From: Scytalidium lignicola
Taxonomy: Eukaryota; Ascomycota; Leotiomycetes
Assembly (NCBI GenBank): GCA_002812745.2
Contig: NCSJ02000260.1
Coordinates: 1-61,015, forward strand
Direction of reading: 5' to 3'
DNA: 61,015 nucleotides
The notes beneath the pieces are model-generated. The model was given only the letters and a program-made list of their open reading frames with translations, made no database searches and was not told where the DNA came from. The stretch's first letter is position 1, and each line of letters opens with the position of its first letter. Below are positions 1-11,440 of the stretch, in pieces. The position numbers and the translations under genes were made by a program.

Positions 1-1
1 G

Positions 2-136
2 TTTCAGGCTTTAATTGACAGTATGCCATTACGTTGTAAGGCTGTAATTGATGCAAATGGCCTTTTTACTAAATATTAGTTAAAAATATATACATTTGGT
101 GTTTTGCAAGTAATTACTTAATTTGGCCAAGTACAG
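2..136 (+). pseudogene. Tc1-like transposase C-terminal tail and element end (partial)
   Basis: The window opens inside a reading frame whose last residues include SMPLRCKAVIDANGLFTKY before a TAG at 77-79. This is the usual C-terminal end of Tc1-type DDE transposases; a second relic at 48.9-50.3 kb ends with a very similar stretch. The next 57 bases, ending TTGGCCAAGTACAG before a TA at 137-138, resemble a Tc1 terminal repeat: read inward they start TA-CTGTACTTGG, and the other element starts TA-CTG. The rest of the element lies outside the window, so integrity cannot be judged. Confidence 0.65.
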
Positions 137-327
137 TAGTAAGGGGGTGCCACCCTGGCTAGTGCTATTACCTTACTTAACCGCTGTACCTCCGTAATAC
201 CTTGTTTTTAAAGTTGTAGGCTGAATTATGAGCTTAATTGTGAATGAAATTGCTATAACTAGTAATTGCTATATCTCCTCCTCCAATATTACTTCCTCCA
301 TATCATCTACATCTTCAAAAACCTCAT

Positions 328-1851
328 TTAATAGTTCATTTTTGATATTATCGATATTATATTCAAAGGATTCCCAGCCTGTAAAATCAATTGCTGTATC
401 TGGAATATCTTTGATCTTGATTTGACTGTACCTCCATCTGGCCGTATACTAATTCCACACTGTATGAAGGCTTTTTGTACCATTTCTCTTTTCTCCTGCT
501 CCAACCGCTGAGCTGCTTTTGCAACAATATGAGTAGTTACGATTCGTTTATCAGATATACTCCACTCGAAATTTGGTTGCTTGGATTCTATAGCTTCCAT
601 ATACTCATCACTTGCTTCCTGGAACCACTTTTTAAATGGGCCATCAATTGCTGTATCAAGTGGTTGTAGCAAACTAGTACAGCCAGGAGGAATAAAGCTG
701 GAGTAATATTGGCTGAATGAAGATGTTGTAGAATGGAATCCGTTTTATGGAAAGGAGCTACGTCCATGACCAATAAAGTGTCCTTTTGATTGGTAATTGA
801 GATTAATTCTTCATCAAGCCATTGTGTAAATAAATTTTCGTTATTATATGCAGTTTGATTGAATTCAATAGTAACTCCAGGATGATATAGGTGCTTTTCT
901 CTGTTGTAGATTTTGCTATTTGGCCTGGAAACTCCATAAAATATAATCTTTGGTTTAATTCGCTGTACACCATCTGCATAGATATATAATATCAATGTAG
1001 CTTGACGTTTATTCCAACCACTTCGATCTGTATAACCTGAAATAGTTTTAGAATCTTTTATATCAAATGGTATAGGAGTTTCATCCATATTCAATATATG
1101 CCTTTTTGGAAATCGACGTTGAGTTGAGGTAACAAGAACTGTATTCAAAAACAAGGAATGTGACTGGTTTTCAGGATTTTTGGCCTTTTGCAATTGAGAA
1201 TTTCGTCGAATGAATTTGAGGAAATTATTGGTATATTGGATATATTCAGAGGGCAATTTGGAAGCCTGTTTTGTAACTCGACACCTTGAAATATGATATC
1301 GCCTTTGAAATCTATAAAACCACTCTTTTGAAAACCTGAATATTGATCCAGTGTGTCTATAAAATATTTGCCTAGCTGTTCGACGAATCTATCCAATTGT
1401 AGCCACTTGATTAGCCTTTCGGCGAATTAGAATTTGATTATATAGTTCTCCTTCTAATTCAGGCCAATGAGGTGAGTAAATAGAGGTTTTACCAGGCAGA
1501 ATTTCGTCNTTTTTTTTGCCACCATTTTTCAATAGTTCTGGCTGAAATCTTCTAAAATTAAGCTGCTTCAGCAATGGTTACTGATCGATATTTGGTGGTT
1601 GAATCAGGTGGAACAACTAAGCCTATTCGAGTTCTAGGTTTTTTATATACAGTAGTAGGTGTAGCAATAACTGTATGATGAAGAAGAAATTTCAACACCT
1701 CGATTTTGCCTTCACATGTATATGAACGACGTGATGAGGCAATTGGCTTGGTTCGAGGTTTGTAGGTGCGATTGGCCAGAGGTTTGACTTTGGGGCCAGA
1801 TTTAGGACATTCTGGCCACTGAACGTTAACAGATCTCTCCTGGAGAGGCAT
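328..1851 (-). pseudogene. Broken pogo-type (DDE_1) transposase
   Basis: Reading leftwards, an N-terminal part (1851-1558) is followed by pieces in several frames. They contain ELEGELYNQ, NMDETPIPFD (first catalytic Asp), SGWNKRQATLILYIYADGVQ, LLVMDVAPFHKT (second Asp) and LQPLDTAIDGPFKKW (third Asp region). This order is that of fungal pogo-like DDE transposases related to CENP-B. The frame changes near 1570, 1390, 1250 and 660, and an N lies at 1509 in a T-run, so the gene cannot give a full protein as written. One or two breaks might be assembly errors but not all. The inverted repeats of this copy were not identified with confidence. Confidence 0.8.
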
Positions 1852-1883
1852 ATTGCTTGTTGTACAGTAGTTCTATGATTCAA

Positions 1884-3351
1884 AAGGAGATATTGTACAA
1901 AAACAACACTAATTCTAATATATATACTAAATTGATCTTAATTAGTATAGTCTCACATTAGGACAAATTAAATTAGATATTAAACAATTAATTTTTAAAA
2001 AGGATTCAGGTACATAATGCTAAGAAATTAGTGGCTAACCACACAATCTCTAGCCCAATTTAACACTTAACTTCCACAGAACATTAGGATTATCGTATTA
2101 GTAGTGATATTTTAAGATAAAGGGGTTAAAGCTTTTAAGTCAAACTGAATTATTGTTATATAAAACGAGCACGTATTTCACAGAAAAATAATGCTATAGA
2201 ACAAGTGTTTAGAACGTTTCAACTGTGCTAGGCTTAGGGAATATATGCTTTCTTGTAGTGATATTGAAAAAATAAATGTGTGCTTTTACATATTGCATAG
2301 TACTTTTAGTTCTTCTTAGTTACTTTAAAATCCATTCAAACTCTTTCCGCCAGGTCGTCATCAGTTAATAATATCCAAGAAGCCATACCCGTGCCTTTAA
2401 CTACTCTCATCGCTACCTCAAACGCTTTAGAAGTAATTGCTGCTCATACAAACTCCCGGATATAAGGGCTATCCTATATGCAAAGTAGCCGTTAGCCTAC
2501 GGCCTACGGTAGTTGCCATGGTCTTAGCAAGTATATTCTTACTGTATTCAATGGAGTTAATGGTGGAGTTGTTAAATTATTGAGTACTACTGTACGTGAC
2601 ATCTCCACTATTCATAATTTGCATATATCACAACAAAAACCAATATAAAATATTATTATTACTACTGAAAAGCCAAGAGACACCAGCTATTACAATATTT
2701 AAGATGATGAAACTTTTGATAANTTTTTTTGAATCTTAAGACAGCAAAATGCGGCAACCTTTTGTCCCTTGAACGTTTGCGTTTATCTGTAAATGGAATA
2801 TCTCAGGTAGCGGGTCTAAGCAAATATATTTTTATCTCACTGAGGTCTTATATAACTACTAAAGCCTATAAAGACAGTTATTGCACCTTGAAGTCTTGCC
2901 ATTGGTGGATTGTAGTTATACTTAGCAGGGTGTTAAAGATGCCTGTTGACTCATCAACTACTGTCATAACAGAAGATAATGAGGCTCTGCACTCAACTTA
3001 CAGTTTAAGTTTACCCTTGTAACCTCTCTGGAACGTTTAGGTTGATACGCCGATCCACTCAAATAATTAATGGAGTATGTAATATTAGATGAGGAAATAC
3101 GGCATAGAGTTATACTCAAGGATCCTGAAACGCAACAAGTAGCATAACAAAATGCGGAACATGTATCTACAAGAGTTAAAATAGTATATTTATCAAGCTA
3201 GCTAGCTAATCGGTCTATTTCAAAGAACTATGGCAATGATAAACTTGAGTTCTTGCGCGATCAGGAGCAGTTCGGGGAAATAGAATGAAAAAGAATTAAT
3301 GTTGAGAAACGAATAAAACCGTCCCATTTACAGTCGTCATGAATCCTTTTT
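1884..3351. other. AT-rich intergenic block without recognisable gene
   Basis: No family was recognised here. The block is AT-rich with scattered stops and contains an N at 2723 after a short A-run. A 97-codon open frame at 2729-3022 has no recognisable motif and was not accepted as a gene. The composition fits decayed transposon sequence. Confidence 0.5.
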
Positions 3352-5299
3352 TTACACTTTCTCGTCAAGGGTAACATCATTTCGTTCAACATGCTCCACG
3401 TCCTCTTTGTCAGAACCGTAAGGCCGTCGATCGGTCAGAACATCAGCCTTAGCAACACCCTGGGCGGCGTAGCTCTCGATGCCAGTGCAGACGTAGGCCT
3501 TAAACTTGTGCGTGGGCACATTGTTCTCGAACATCTCGTGGATTTCTTCGAGGGTTCTATCACGCGTCTCAGGGACGAAGAATATGGTGAAGAGGACGAG
3601 GAGGGTGTTGGTGCCGAACCAGATGTAGCCGTATTTAGCGCTCCAGTTTAGTTTGGCCGGGTTGATGAAGTAAGGTGCTGTGAATGTACCGAGCCAGTTA
3701 CCAACAAAGTTAAGCGCTGTTGCCATTCCGTACGTAATGGGTCGGAGCTGATTGTTGGGAATCTCGCCGCCTACAAGCCAGGCTGTGGGTGCTAGAGAAG
3801 AGGGATTAGCTTCTGTGTCGAAGATGCTGCTGACAAGACGATAAAAACTTACAGTATGCCACGTAGAACCATGTGAAGATTGCAATAAATGCAACAACAC
3901 ATCTTCCGGCGACCTTAGACTCCGGAGACACAGTCCAGGCAATAGCCATGGCTAGCTGAGATAGCGCACACCCACCGCAGCCAATGATCATAACAAGACG
4001 TCTGTCCATATGACGAGTGAATCCCAAGCTGCAAATACAACCAAAGAGACCCAAACATGTAACCATGATGGACATGGCGAAAACATTCTCGACACCAGCA
4101 GTCTGGAGGAAATAGGTTGTGTAAATATTGACCCATGATGACCCTATAGAGAGAAATTGACGTTAGCTTAATCTGCAATACTAGATAAATATTGTTAAGA
4201 TACATAGCATACCATTAGCAGAGTGAAAGGTAACCACGGCAAGACACAGGAGTGTCCGTCTAAGGTTCTTACGGTTCCACATTTCCAAGAATAACCACTT
4301 CTTATTCTGCTCAATCTGGTCTCGAGTGGAGCCACGAATTTCGTTAAACTCGGCCTGAAATTCGTGCTCATCGATTGAGTTGTTTCGAAGTCTCCGCAAG
4401 GCCGTCTCGGCTTCTTCTTCTCTCCCCTGGACCATAAGCCATCGAGGGCTTTCTGGGAAAAAGATAATCATAATAGACTGAATGGTCGGGGCGACAAAGA
4501 AGATCGCCAAGGGAATCTGGTAAGCCCTCCTGCTCAGCATATTATGAGTTCCGAAGTCCACGCTAGCACCAACGATTGAACCAATGGACAGCATTATCTG
4601 GTAGAAACCGAAGACGATACCGCGCAGATGAGCTGGGGCGACCTCATGGACGTACAACTGGGAGAAGGTCAAGAACCAGCCAACGGAAATACCTGGGATT
4701 CATAGTTAGTTATTGATACACAGACTGAGGCGGGCAAAAGAAGAGATAACGTACCAAGAATCAGACGTGCAACGTAGAGTGCTGCCACGCTGGTGGTACC
4801 AAGCATGATGGAAGTTGCGACAGCATTGAGCGTAGCTGCAGCCCATATGCCATCTTTGCGCCCAAACTTAGTACTCAGAGGGCCGACTAACATGGATGAC
4901 ACGAAAGTTCCAATGGTCATCAGGGAGGAGATCAGCTGTTGGACAGTCGGCTGCGCTCAGAAATATTAGCATTGAACACTTTCTATTCCACCGAAATATA
5001 TTAAGACGCACGGAAGGAACGCGGGGGAAAGAACTCACATTAACATTCCACTTTCCAAGCTCTGGTGAGTAATAGCCATACACTTCCAGGAACCCGGGCA
5101 TGCTATAGACAAACAGTTAATGATGACCAAATTTTTAGTAGTTATAGAGAGTGCGCAATACTGACGACAAGAATCCACCGACGAGAGCATAATCAAGTCC
5201 ATACTGAAAGGTGCCCATGGTGATAAAGAAGCATATTGTGAGACATTTCCTGTGACTGGTGATATCCAGCTTCAACGGATTTGCCGAGATGGGAGCCAT
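3352..5299 (-). CDS. MFS sugar-porter-type transporter
   Basis: A six-exon model runs 5299-5166, 5102-5039, 4950-4755, 4692-4213, 4143-3853 and 3791-3352, giving 534 residues with consistent phases. It has sugar-porter hallmarks: QYGLDYALVGG in helix 1, GPLSTKFGRKDG after helix 2, VHEVAPAHLRG, FPESPRWLM after helix 6, and VPETRDRTLEEIHEMF at the end of helix 12. Twelve membrane helices are expected in the plasma membrane with a soluble central loop. The family carries hexoses, disaccharides or quinate by proton symport; the substrate cannot be read from sequence. The first donor could be 5166 or 5169, both in frame. It is divergent from the dioxygenase gene across about 1.3 kb, which suggests shared control. 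Confidence 0.88.
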
Positions 5300-6637
5300 G
5301 ATTGCGGAATGAAGCAGGCTTCACCCAAATATCGTACACTTGAGGATCGAGTGATGCAGTCTGCTCCAGGCTGACGGAGATCCATGATTTCTTGCTGGGA
5401 GCTTGAATATTTATGGAAGATGGAAGGTGCACACCTAGTTCACCCCGCAAACGCTCAACCTCTCCCGGCCGCGATCTTCCCTTCCAGCAGGGAGCTCTGC
5501 ACCTGCACGGCTTGGTATTGTCTCTCGCATTATTGCAATCTGGGGATCCAGATGGTATCCTCCGGGCGGGCAACTCTTGGCTATTCTTGGCCTTTTCACG
5601 GCACATGGTGGAACAGCGGTGCTCAAAGGAACAGGCCTGGGGCTTGTCCGGCCGGCAATTGAAGGGCCGATCTGTGTGTAATCCAGGCAAATTCGTTGGT
5701 GAATTGCCGTCGTCGCAGCAACTTGCTTCAGCGGTGGCTAGCCAGCAACTATGGGTACCCAGCTAAGTAACTTTGCCCAGCTGCTTAACTCGTAAGCTGG
5801 AGCGTTGGAGAGGGTGTGGGCATTGATTTAATAAGACGGTTGAAGGGTTGCGGAACTGGGGCCGATCGGTCTGGGGCCCATCTGGGGGAGCACGACGCCC
5901 TAAATTGCCCCAAATTGCCCCTAAGTCGGGCGGTAACAGCGTCTGGTCCAGTGAGGTGGCGACCCCACTTAGGCTAACCCCAGGCGGATGCTGGGGTAAA
6001 AGGGGGGGGGTCCACGCGACGCATCTGGCCGTGAACGATGTTGCTTCCCGTGCTTGGTGGTACTGGTGGTACTTGGGATACTTGTGTTACTCCTTTGCTC
6101 CGCTCTTGCTATTGTTCTGTTGTGCCACCTGCTGTTCGCTGTTGGTGGAGGATACAGTGTTGGCTTACCACGTTGTACGGCCTCCTCCCGACTGCGACAA
6201 ATCGGAATCATAGCACGATGTCACGGCAGCCCCGGAAGGGTTAAGACTGAGTCCCTCCCATCTTTGGTTGAGTTGGTATTGTTCGTTGCTTCATAATTAT
6301 GTATCATTGTTGTGCCGACATTCGTTGATAGTTGTTAGTCCCCTCCCCCTTACTCCTCATCCTCCCCACCACGCAAGATCAGGAGGAGGACAGCCATCGG
6401 CAGATCTTTCACCCCACCTGAAGACCTGCTTTTGCGACGGGATACTTCTTTGCCGAAGTCATATTATAAAGTAGTCAGTATAGTCGAACTGTAGTGTAGA
6501 CGAAAAGTTATAGATCATAAACTCTTTGCCTTGAAGACCACTATCACTCGTCAACTGATATTTAGAGCTATAGAGAGCCGGATTGGACTCCAATTCATAA
6601 CCTTAGCCATAATCAAAACCCAGAATCAGAGCCTAAA
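5300..6637. promoter_or_regulatory. Divergent intergenic region between transporter and dioxygenase
   Basis: This 1.34 kb separates two divergent genes. It is more GC-rich than the flanks, with G/C runs near 5870-6010. The open frames on both strands here lack recognisable motifs and are probably chance frames in GC-rich DNA. No specific operator was identified. Confidence 0.5.
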
Positions 6638-8041
6638 ATGATCGCAGCAGACCCAGATGCACCTCAACAGCTCACCTACGAGCCCATGAAGTACAGTGGC
6701 TCGCTCGACCGCCTCGAATATGTCGATGTAACCCCAATCATCGGCCGTGAGTACACCAACGTTTTGATCAAGGACATCCTCAATGCCCCGAACGCAGAAC
6801 AGCAACTCCGTGACCTGGCTGTGGTTATTAGCCAGCGTGGTGTTGTTTTCTTCAGACAGGACCAGCGAGGCCTGTCGGTCGATGAATTAAAGAGATTCAC
6901 CGACCTGGTAGGCAAGCTGAGTGGCAGACCAAAGGAGAACGGCCTCCACGTCCACCCCATCTACCGCGATCCGAACAATCTGACCCTTCCAGATGGCACA
7001 ACTGATGAGAACATGTATATCCCTCCCCCTTTCCCTCTCTAGATCCATCTAGTGCCCTCTTTCATTTAGAAACTAACGTGTTCAACACTAGATATGTGAT
7101 CAACTCGGAAGCACAAAAGAAGTTGTACAAGACAATGGCGGGCAAGAATACGACTGAACCCAAGAACCTCGAAAGAGAGTGGCATAGTGATGGTTAGTGA
7201 AGAAGCTGCTTTATCCAAACTGTTGTTTCCTCCTTCTCCTTGGCTAACAAATGGTTCAACCTATCCAGCAACCTTCGAGAACGCTCCCTCCGATTTCAGC
7301 TGTCTCTTGATGGAAGAAACTCCCGCAAGCGGAGGCGACACCCTCTGGTGCTCTGGCTACGAAATGTAAGTTCCCTCCCTCTCTCCTTTCCAATACATAG
7401 CAAACGACAAACAAAAACTTACTTTCTCATAGCTACGACCGCATCTCCCCTCCAATGCAAAAATTCCTCGAAACATTAACTGCCACATGCGCCCAGCCGG
7501 TCTTCAAATCAGCCTGCCAGGCTGGCGGGTATGAAGTCATGTCTCCCCGTGGCTCGCCGCACAATGTCGGCGATGAGTTCGCACCAGTTCACCCCGTCGT
7601 TCGCACGAACCGCCAGACGGGATGGAAAGCCATCTTCGCGGGTGTGGGTCTCCACGTGACACGCATCAACGACGTATACGACTATGAAGACAAGATGATT
7701 CGGGACTACATCATGCGTCTGATCACTCGGAATCACGACTGCATTGCTCGTATGCACTGGACGAAGGGCGCGGCGGCTATCTGGAATAATTCGTGCGTGT
7801 GGCATGCTGCTACTGTAAGATATCCAGAATTCTTTTTAACATCTACATTTTTATGCTCTCGAGATATATTATATATTTCAGTTTATATTGCTGCTGCTAA
7901 CGTTTTGAAAAACAGCCTGATACTCATCTCATCCCTGGTTCAATTCGAACCGGTATTCGTGCCTCGTCGGTTGGTGAAGTGCCATATCTTGATGCTGCAT
8001 CTACTGGACGCCGTGAGGCTTTGGGTCTTCCTCTCAACTAG
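6638..8041 (+). CDS. TauD/TfdA-family 2-oxoglutarate-dependent dioxygenase
   Basis: Five exons (6638-7014, 7092-7192, 7269-7365, 7433-7814, 7916-8041) join in frame to 360 residues. The Fe(II) site is visible: EREWHSD gives the His-x-Asp pair and NSCVWHAAT the distal His. GSIRTGIRAS supplies the Arg expected to bind 2-oxoglutarate. The N-terminal FFRQ and FTDLVGKLSGRP segments are typical of fungal TauD proteins. Such enzymes oxidise sulfonates, chlorophenoxy acids or other small acids using O2 and 2-oxoglutarate in the cytosol; the substrate here is unknown. The divergent transporter at 3352-5299 is a plausible partner for uptake. A regulator that is now broken follows directly downstream. 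The gene looks intact. Confidence 0.92.
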
Positions 8042-8315
8042 AGCTGAAACCAATATGTATTTACGATGCGATGTTGTATAGAGTTTTAATTCAATCAAAT
8101 TCATGTACTTGTCCAAATCACTCATATTTGAGCTCTCCGCGAGATGACCGAGAAATCCGCCATCTGAAACCAGACCTGCCAACAGTTTGCGCTTCATTAT
8201 TCTCTAAAACCACCACTACTAGATTGAACTGACTGGCTTCTTATCGAATATCTGTGTCTCTGTGAGCTGTCCTAACCTAACAGTTCTGGATAACCAAGAG
8301 CCTAAAAAGTGGATA

Positions 8316-9570
8316 ATGCGTCCTCTTAGACCCTCTAACCGGATCACACCAAACAAAACATTGCCAGTACTGAAGCGGAAAGCCTGCATATCATGTCATA
8401 CTCGTAAAGTGAAATGCGACAAGAAAGAGCCCTGTACTAATTGCACGTTATGGACCATTGAATGTGTCTTCCTTCGCCCATTAGGAGATATCACCGCCCT
8501 CGGAAGTCGGAAGGCGACGGTCTCGCTGAGGCCACATTATCGTTAGACCAAAGGGTCCACAGATTGGAAAAGGCACAGCATGACTTAGCAACATTGATCG
8601 AGCGCCGGGTTCAGCCAGTCAAAACCATTGAGTCTAACCCATTATGCGATACCACCCAAGTATCTACCTAAGAGAATGGGAAATTGCAAGTTATGGAGAG
8701 TCCATCTTGGGAACCGATCACCAGAAGGGACGGCGATTTTTCATCCACAATTTACCAAACATACATATCTCACCTGGGAGCATCTACTATTGGAACCAGC
8801 ATTACCAACTATGATCGGCAATTTCCGTTGAATCCTTCCATTAATATATCTCCACTGAATCTGGCAGTGACCCAAACCCAGATCTGTTGGCAAGCATTTC
8901 TAGAGAACGTTGACCCATTGGTTAAAGTCCTGCATGTACCCAGCGCAAAACAAATCCTCCAAAAGGCGACACACGACTCGGCTTCTCTCAACAAAGGAGA
9001 ACAAGCTCTCGCATCTGCTATCTATTTCTCATCATCCATATCTAGTATGCCTGATGGGTTCAGAATAGTTTTAAAATGCCCAGGAGTACAGCGTTGATGA
9101 CCTATCACCACGCCACGGAGCAAGCGTTGTTGCGAGCAGATTTTCTCACTACAAACGATCTTGTCACATTGCAGGCATTTGTTTTGTTCCTATCGATTAA
9201 TCTTTTTACGACCGAATCAACTTGCGTATGGTCTTTAACAGGACTGGCAAGACGGCTAACTTGTTCTACGCCTGACAGCTACTCTGCATTCGAGCAAGAA
9301 ATGCGGAAACGACTCTGGTGGCAGCTATGGTATCTTGATCACCGGGCAGTCGAGGATCATGGCAGAGATGCATGCTCAACCGATACATTTACAAACCCCG
9401 AGCTACCAAGAAATATAAATGATGCTAATTTGGATGCAAGTGACATGGTTCTATCAACTGACCGCCAAGGGTGGACTGAGATAAGCTTCGCCCTCATCCA
9501 TTTTGAAATTGCGCAGACCAGCCGCAAGATCGATTGTAATATTCCTTTTAACGAAAAAGAGAACATGATT
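8316..9570 (+). pseudogene. Zn2Cys6 transcription factor, N-terminal half, decayed
   Basis: The gene starts with a Zn2Cys6 cluster (ACISCHTRKVKCDKKEPC, then TNCTLWTIEC). The linker appears only after a one-base slip near 8472: VF is followed by PSPIRRYHRPRK if one C is restored. A coiled-coil segment (LDQRVHRLEKAQHDLATLI) follows. An in-frame TAA lies at 8669-8671 and the frame changes again near 9075. The fungal-specific regulatory domain is recognisable (EQALLRADFLTTNDLVTLQ, EMRKRLWWQLWYLDHRAVED, NINDANLDASD), with about ten residues apparently missing around 9265. The reading stops at KEN near 9566, where sequence of a different gene begins. The apparent remainder lies at 14130-14913. Confidence 0.8.
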
Positions 9571-10895
9571 ATCTGGTCGTCACGCCGAGTACAGGTGCAG
9601 TGAGCGTTTGGCTCAATGGATGTAGTGGTGGTTTCAGTGGAGGCAGTGCACCTACTGTGGAATGGACTGCATGGGGCGACTCATACGCATCTGGTGTTGG
9701 TAGTGGGGCGTATATTGATGGACGCCGATGCCTACGCTATGCAAACGCTTATCCCATATTTCTGAGAGATGACCCAGACCGCCTTTTTACTGGATTAGAT
9801 GTCAAGATGAACTACGTCGCCTGCTCTGAGGCGAAAGCCGAAGAGGTAACAGACTACCAGCTTTACAACACAGATCAATCATCTGGCCAACCTAACTGGC
9901 AATATTACCCAAGACCAAGCAGTGGTAAACCTTCAGTCGGAACACTTTCAGTTGGAGGAGATGATATCGATTTTCCAGGCATCCTGAACAATTGCATCAT
10001 CGAGGGATTTCCGTGAGTTGAACAGTCGATTTCCTGATGATCATATAAGACTAATGCCAGACTTAGATTTCCTTTGAGCTCAGGTTTCACATCGCGTACT
10101 TGCGATGAGCAGAGGGCTTTAACATGGTCCTTGATATCTGAAAACGGAGACCACGACGAGCCAAACCTTGAATTGATTGCCAAGATCGATTCAACGATCA
10201 AGAGTATCGTTAATTATGCTCATAGCCAGATCGGCGGAAACATCTTCTACCTATACATGACTGGTTATGGCCAATTTTTCAACGATCAAGATCCCGGGTG
10301 TAATACGGTGACTTTTGCAAGACTTGCGAATCCTAAGAATGATGGCAAGTCACACGTTCTGATGGCCACAGACCTGCGCCAAGACTTCAACTTGATGATT
10401 CTGACATTGAACGCTGCTATCAAACAAGCCGTTAGCCAGAATGACGGAAGCAGTGTCAATGTCATTGTCAGGTATATCGATATCGACGGCTTGATGGGAA
10501 CAGGACACCGATTCTGCGAACCGGGCATCCAGGAGCCAGATCAGGACAACCCCAACCTCTGGTTCTTCCACTATCCTTATGGAACTGACGATACTAATGA
10601 TCCCACCATCCAGTACCTGAACAGTGTCGAGCAGGCAAACGTCAATACCCTCACCTGGGACCAAAATAGTACACTCTGGGTTGACTATCTGAACGAGTTC
10701 TGGTCTCAAGTCGACGAGACCCAGCTAAATCAGACAGTTGCAGGATCGGGAGATGTAAACGCCCAATTGGATATTTGGCCAGATATCATTGGCTTCCATG
10801 CCAAGGTCTTTCATCCACAAGTTGCATATCATGAAGCGATCTACGACGCTATTGCAAGGCAGCACATCAGCGATCTAGGTGTAGGTGCCATATAA
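9567..10895 (+). pseudogene. SGNH/GDSL-type hydrolase, 5'-truncated
   Basis: The frame is open from about 9567 with an intron at 10013-10066. It carries WTAWGDSYASGVGSG (block I with the Ser nucleophile), SVGGDDIDFPG (block III) and GFHAKVFHP (block V His), the catalytic layout of SGNH esterases. No ATG precedes the catalytic Ser in this frame and no signal peptide is present, although fungal relatives are secreted. The residues before the domain, TPSTGAVSVWLNGC, look like one FG-GAP/VCBS repeat unit, so the ancestor probably had an extracellular repeat region that was lost. The left end abuts a regulator fragment at about 9566. The catalytic domain itself is uninterrupted, so some product from an internal start cannot be ruled out. 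Confidence 0.75.
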
Positions 10896-11440
10896 GCGAC
10901 CAGTATATCAGCTGCTCTTACCCACTACCCAGGACAAAAAACAAGCAGGACAGATGATGATACTCTACAGTTTGACTTATACTTCTTGTCTTATACTTTG
11001 GATATCGACTTTACTCTAACCCTTTTAGCATCTATATATAGATATGAAGAAGATAGATCAAAAGATTTTTATATCGTATTTTACTTTTAAGTCCTTCGCG
11101 ACTGACATGACTTGCGATTGAGTGGAGTGCGGTGAATTCGACAAGGTCAATTTAGACTTGCAGATGGAGATTCAGATGGAATGCTGCTTCCCATGTAAAG
11201 CCATTTCAGTTCATGGATCATGGAGCATGTGTTCCCAGTTGATCTGGTTTCCGGAGAAATGGAGAATGGGATGGGTCCCTTCAGGACTCCCTTTGGACAA
11301 ATTTTCTATAATCAATTGTAGTCTTTCATTTTTATTTCGAGGAATAAGTAAGCCGTGAGTAGAATGTACAGGCAAGGCATATCCACGAGAAAGGCACAGA
11401 GACCATAGCGGTAATAAACAGAAAGGGCCTTGCTTCCTCT
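10896..11440. other. Intergenic region between convergent genes
   Basis: No gene was recognised. The stretch separates the 3' ends of the hydrolase and the PQ-loop gene and is AT-rich around 10970-11090. A short open frame at 11122-11358 shows no conserved motif. Confidence 0.5.

Noticed and set aside
132..2594. TACAGTAGTA at 132-141 is mirrored by TACTACTGTA at 2585-2594, possible ends of the pogo-type element.
   Set aside because: The match stops after ten bases, and the left copy overlaps the probable end of the Tc1-like fragment (CAG followed by TA at 137-138), so it cannot be assigned to the pogo element with confidence.
2729..3022. A 97-codon open frame in AT-rich DNA.
   Set aside because: No motif, no splice logic, atypical composition and an N just upstream.
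5384..6296. Several overlapping open frames on both strands.
   Set aside because: They overlap each other in a GC-rich promoter region, lack motifs, and have Trp/Cys/Ser-rich translations typical of chance frames.
8652..8682. A 31-base intron (GT...AG) that would remove the stop at 8669.
   Set aside because: It is shorter than the clear introns in this window (about 45-100 bases), and two independent frame changes remain in the same gene.
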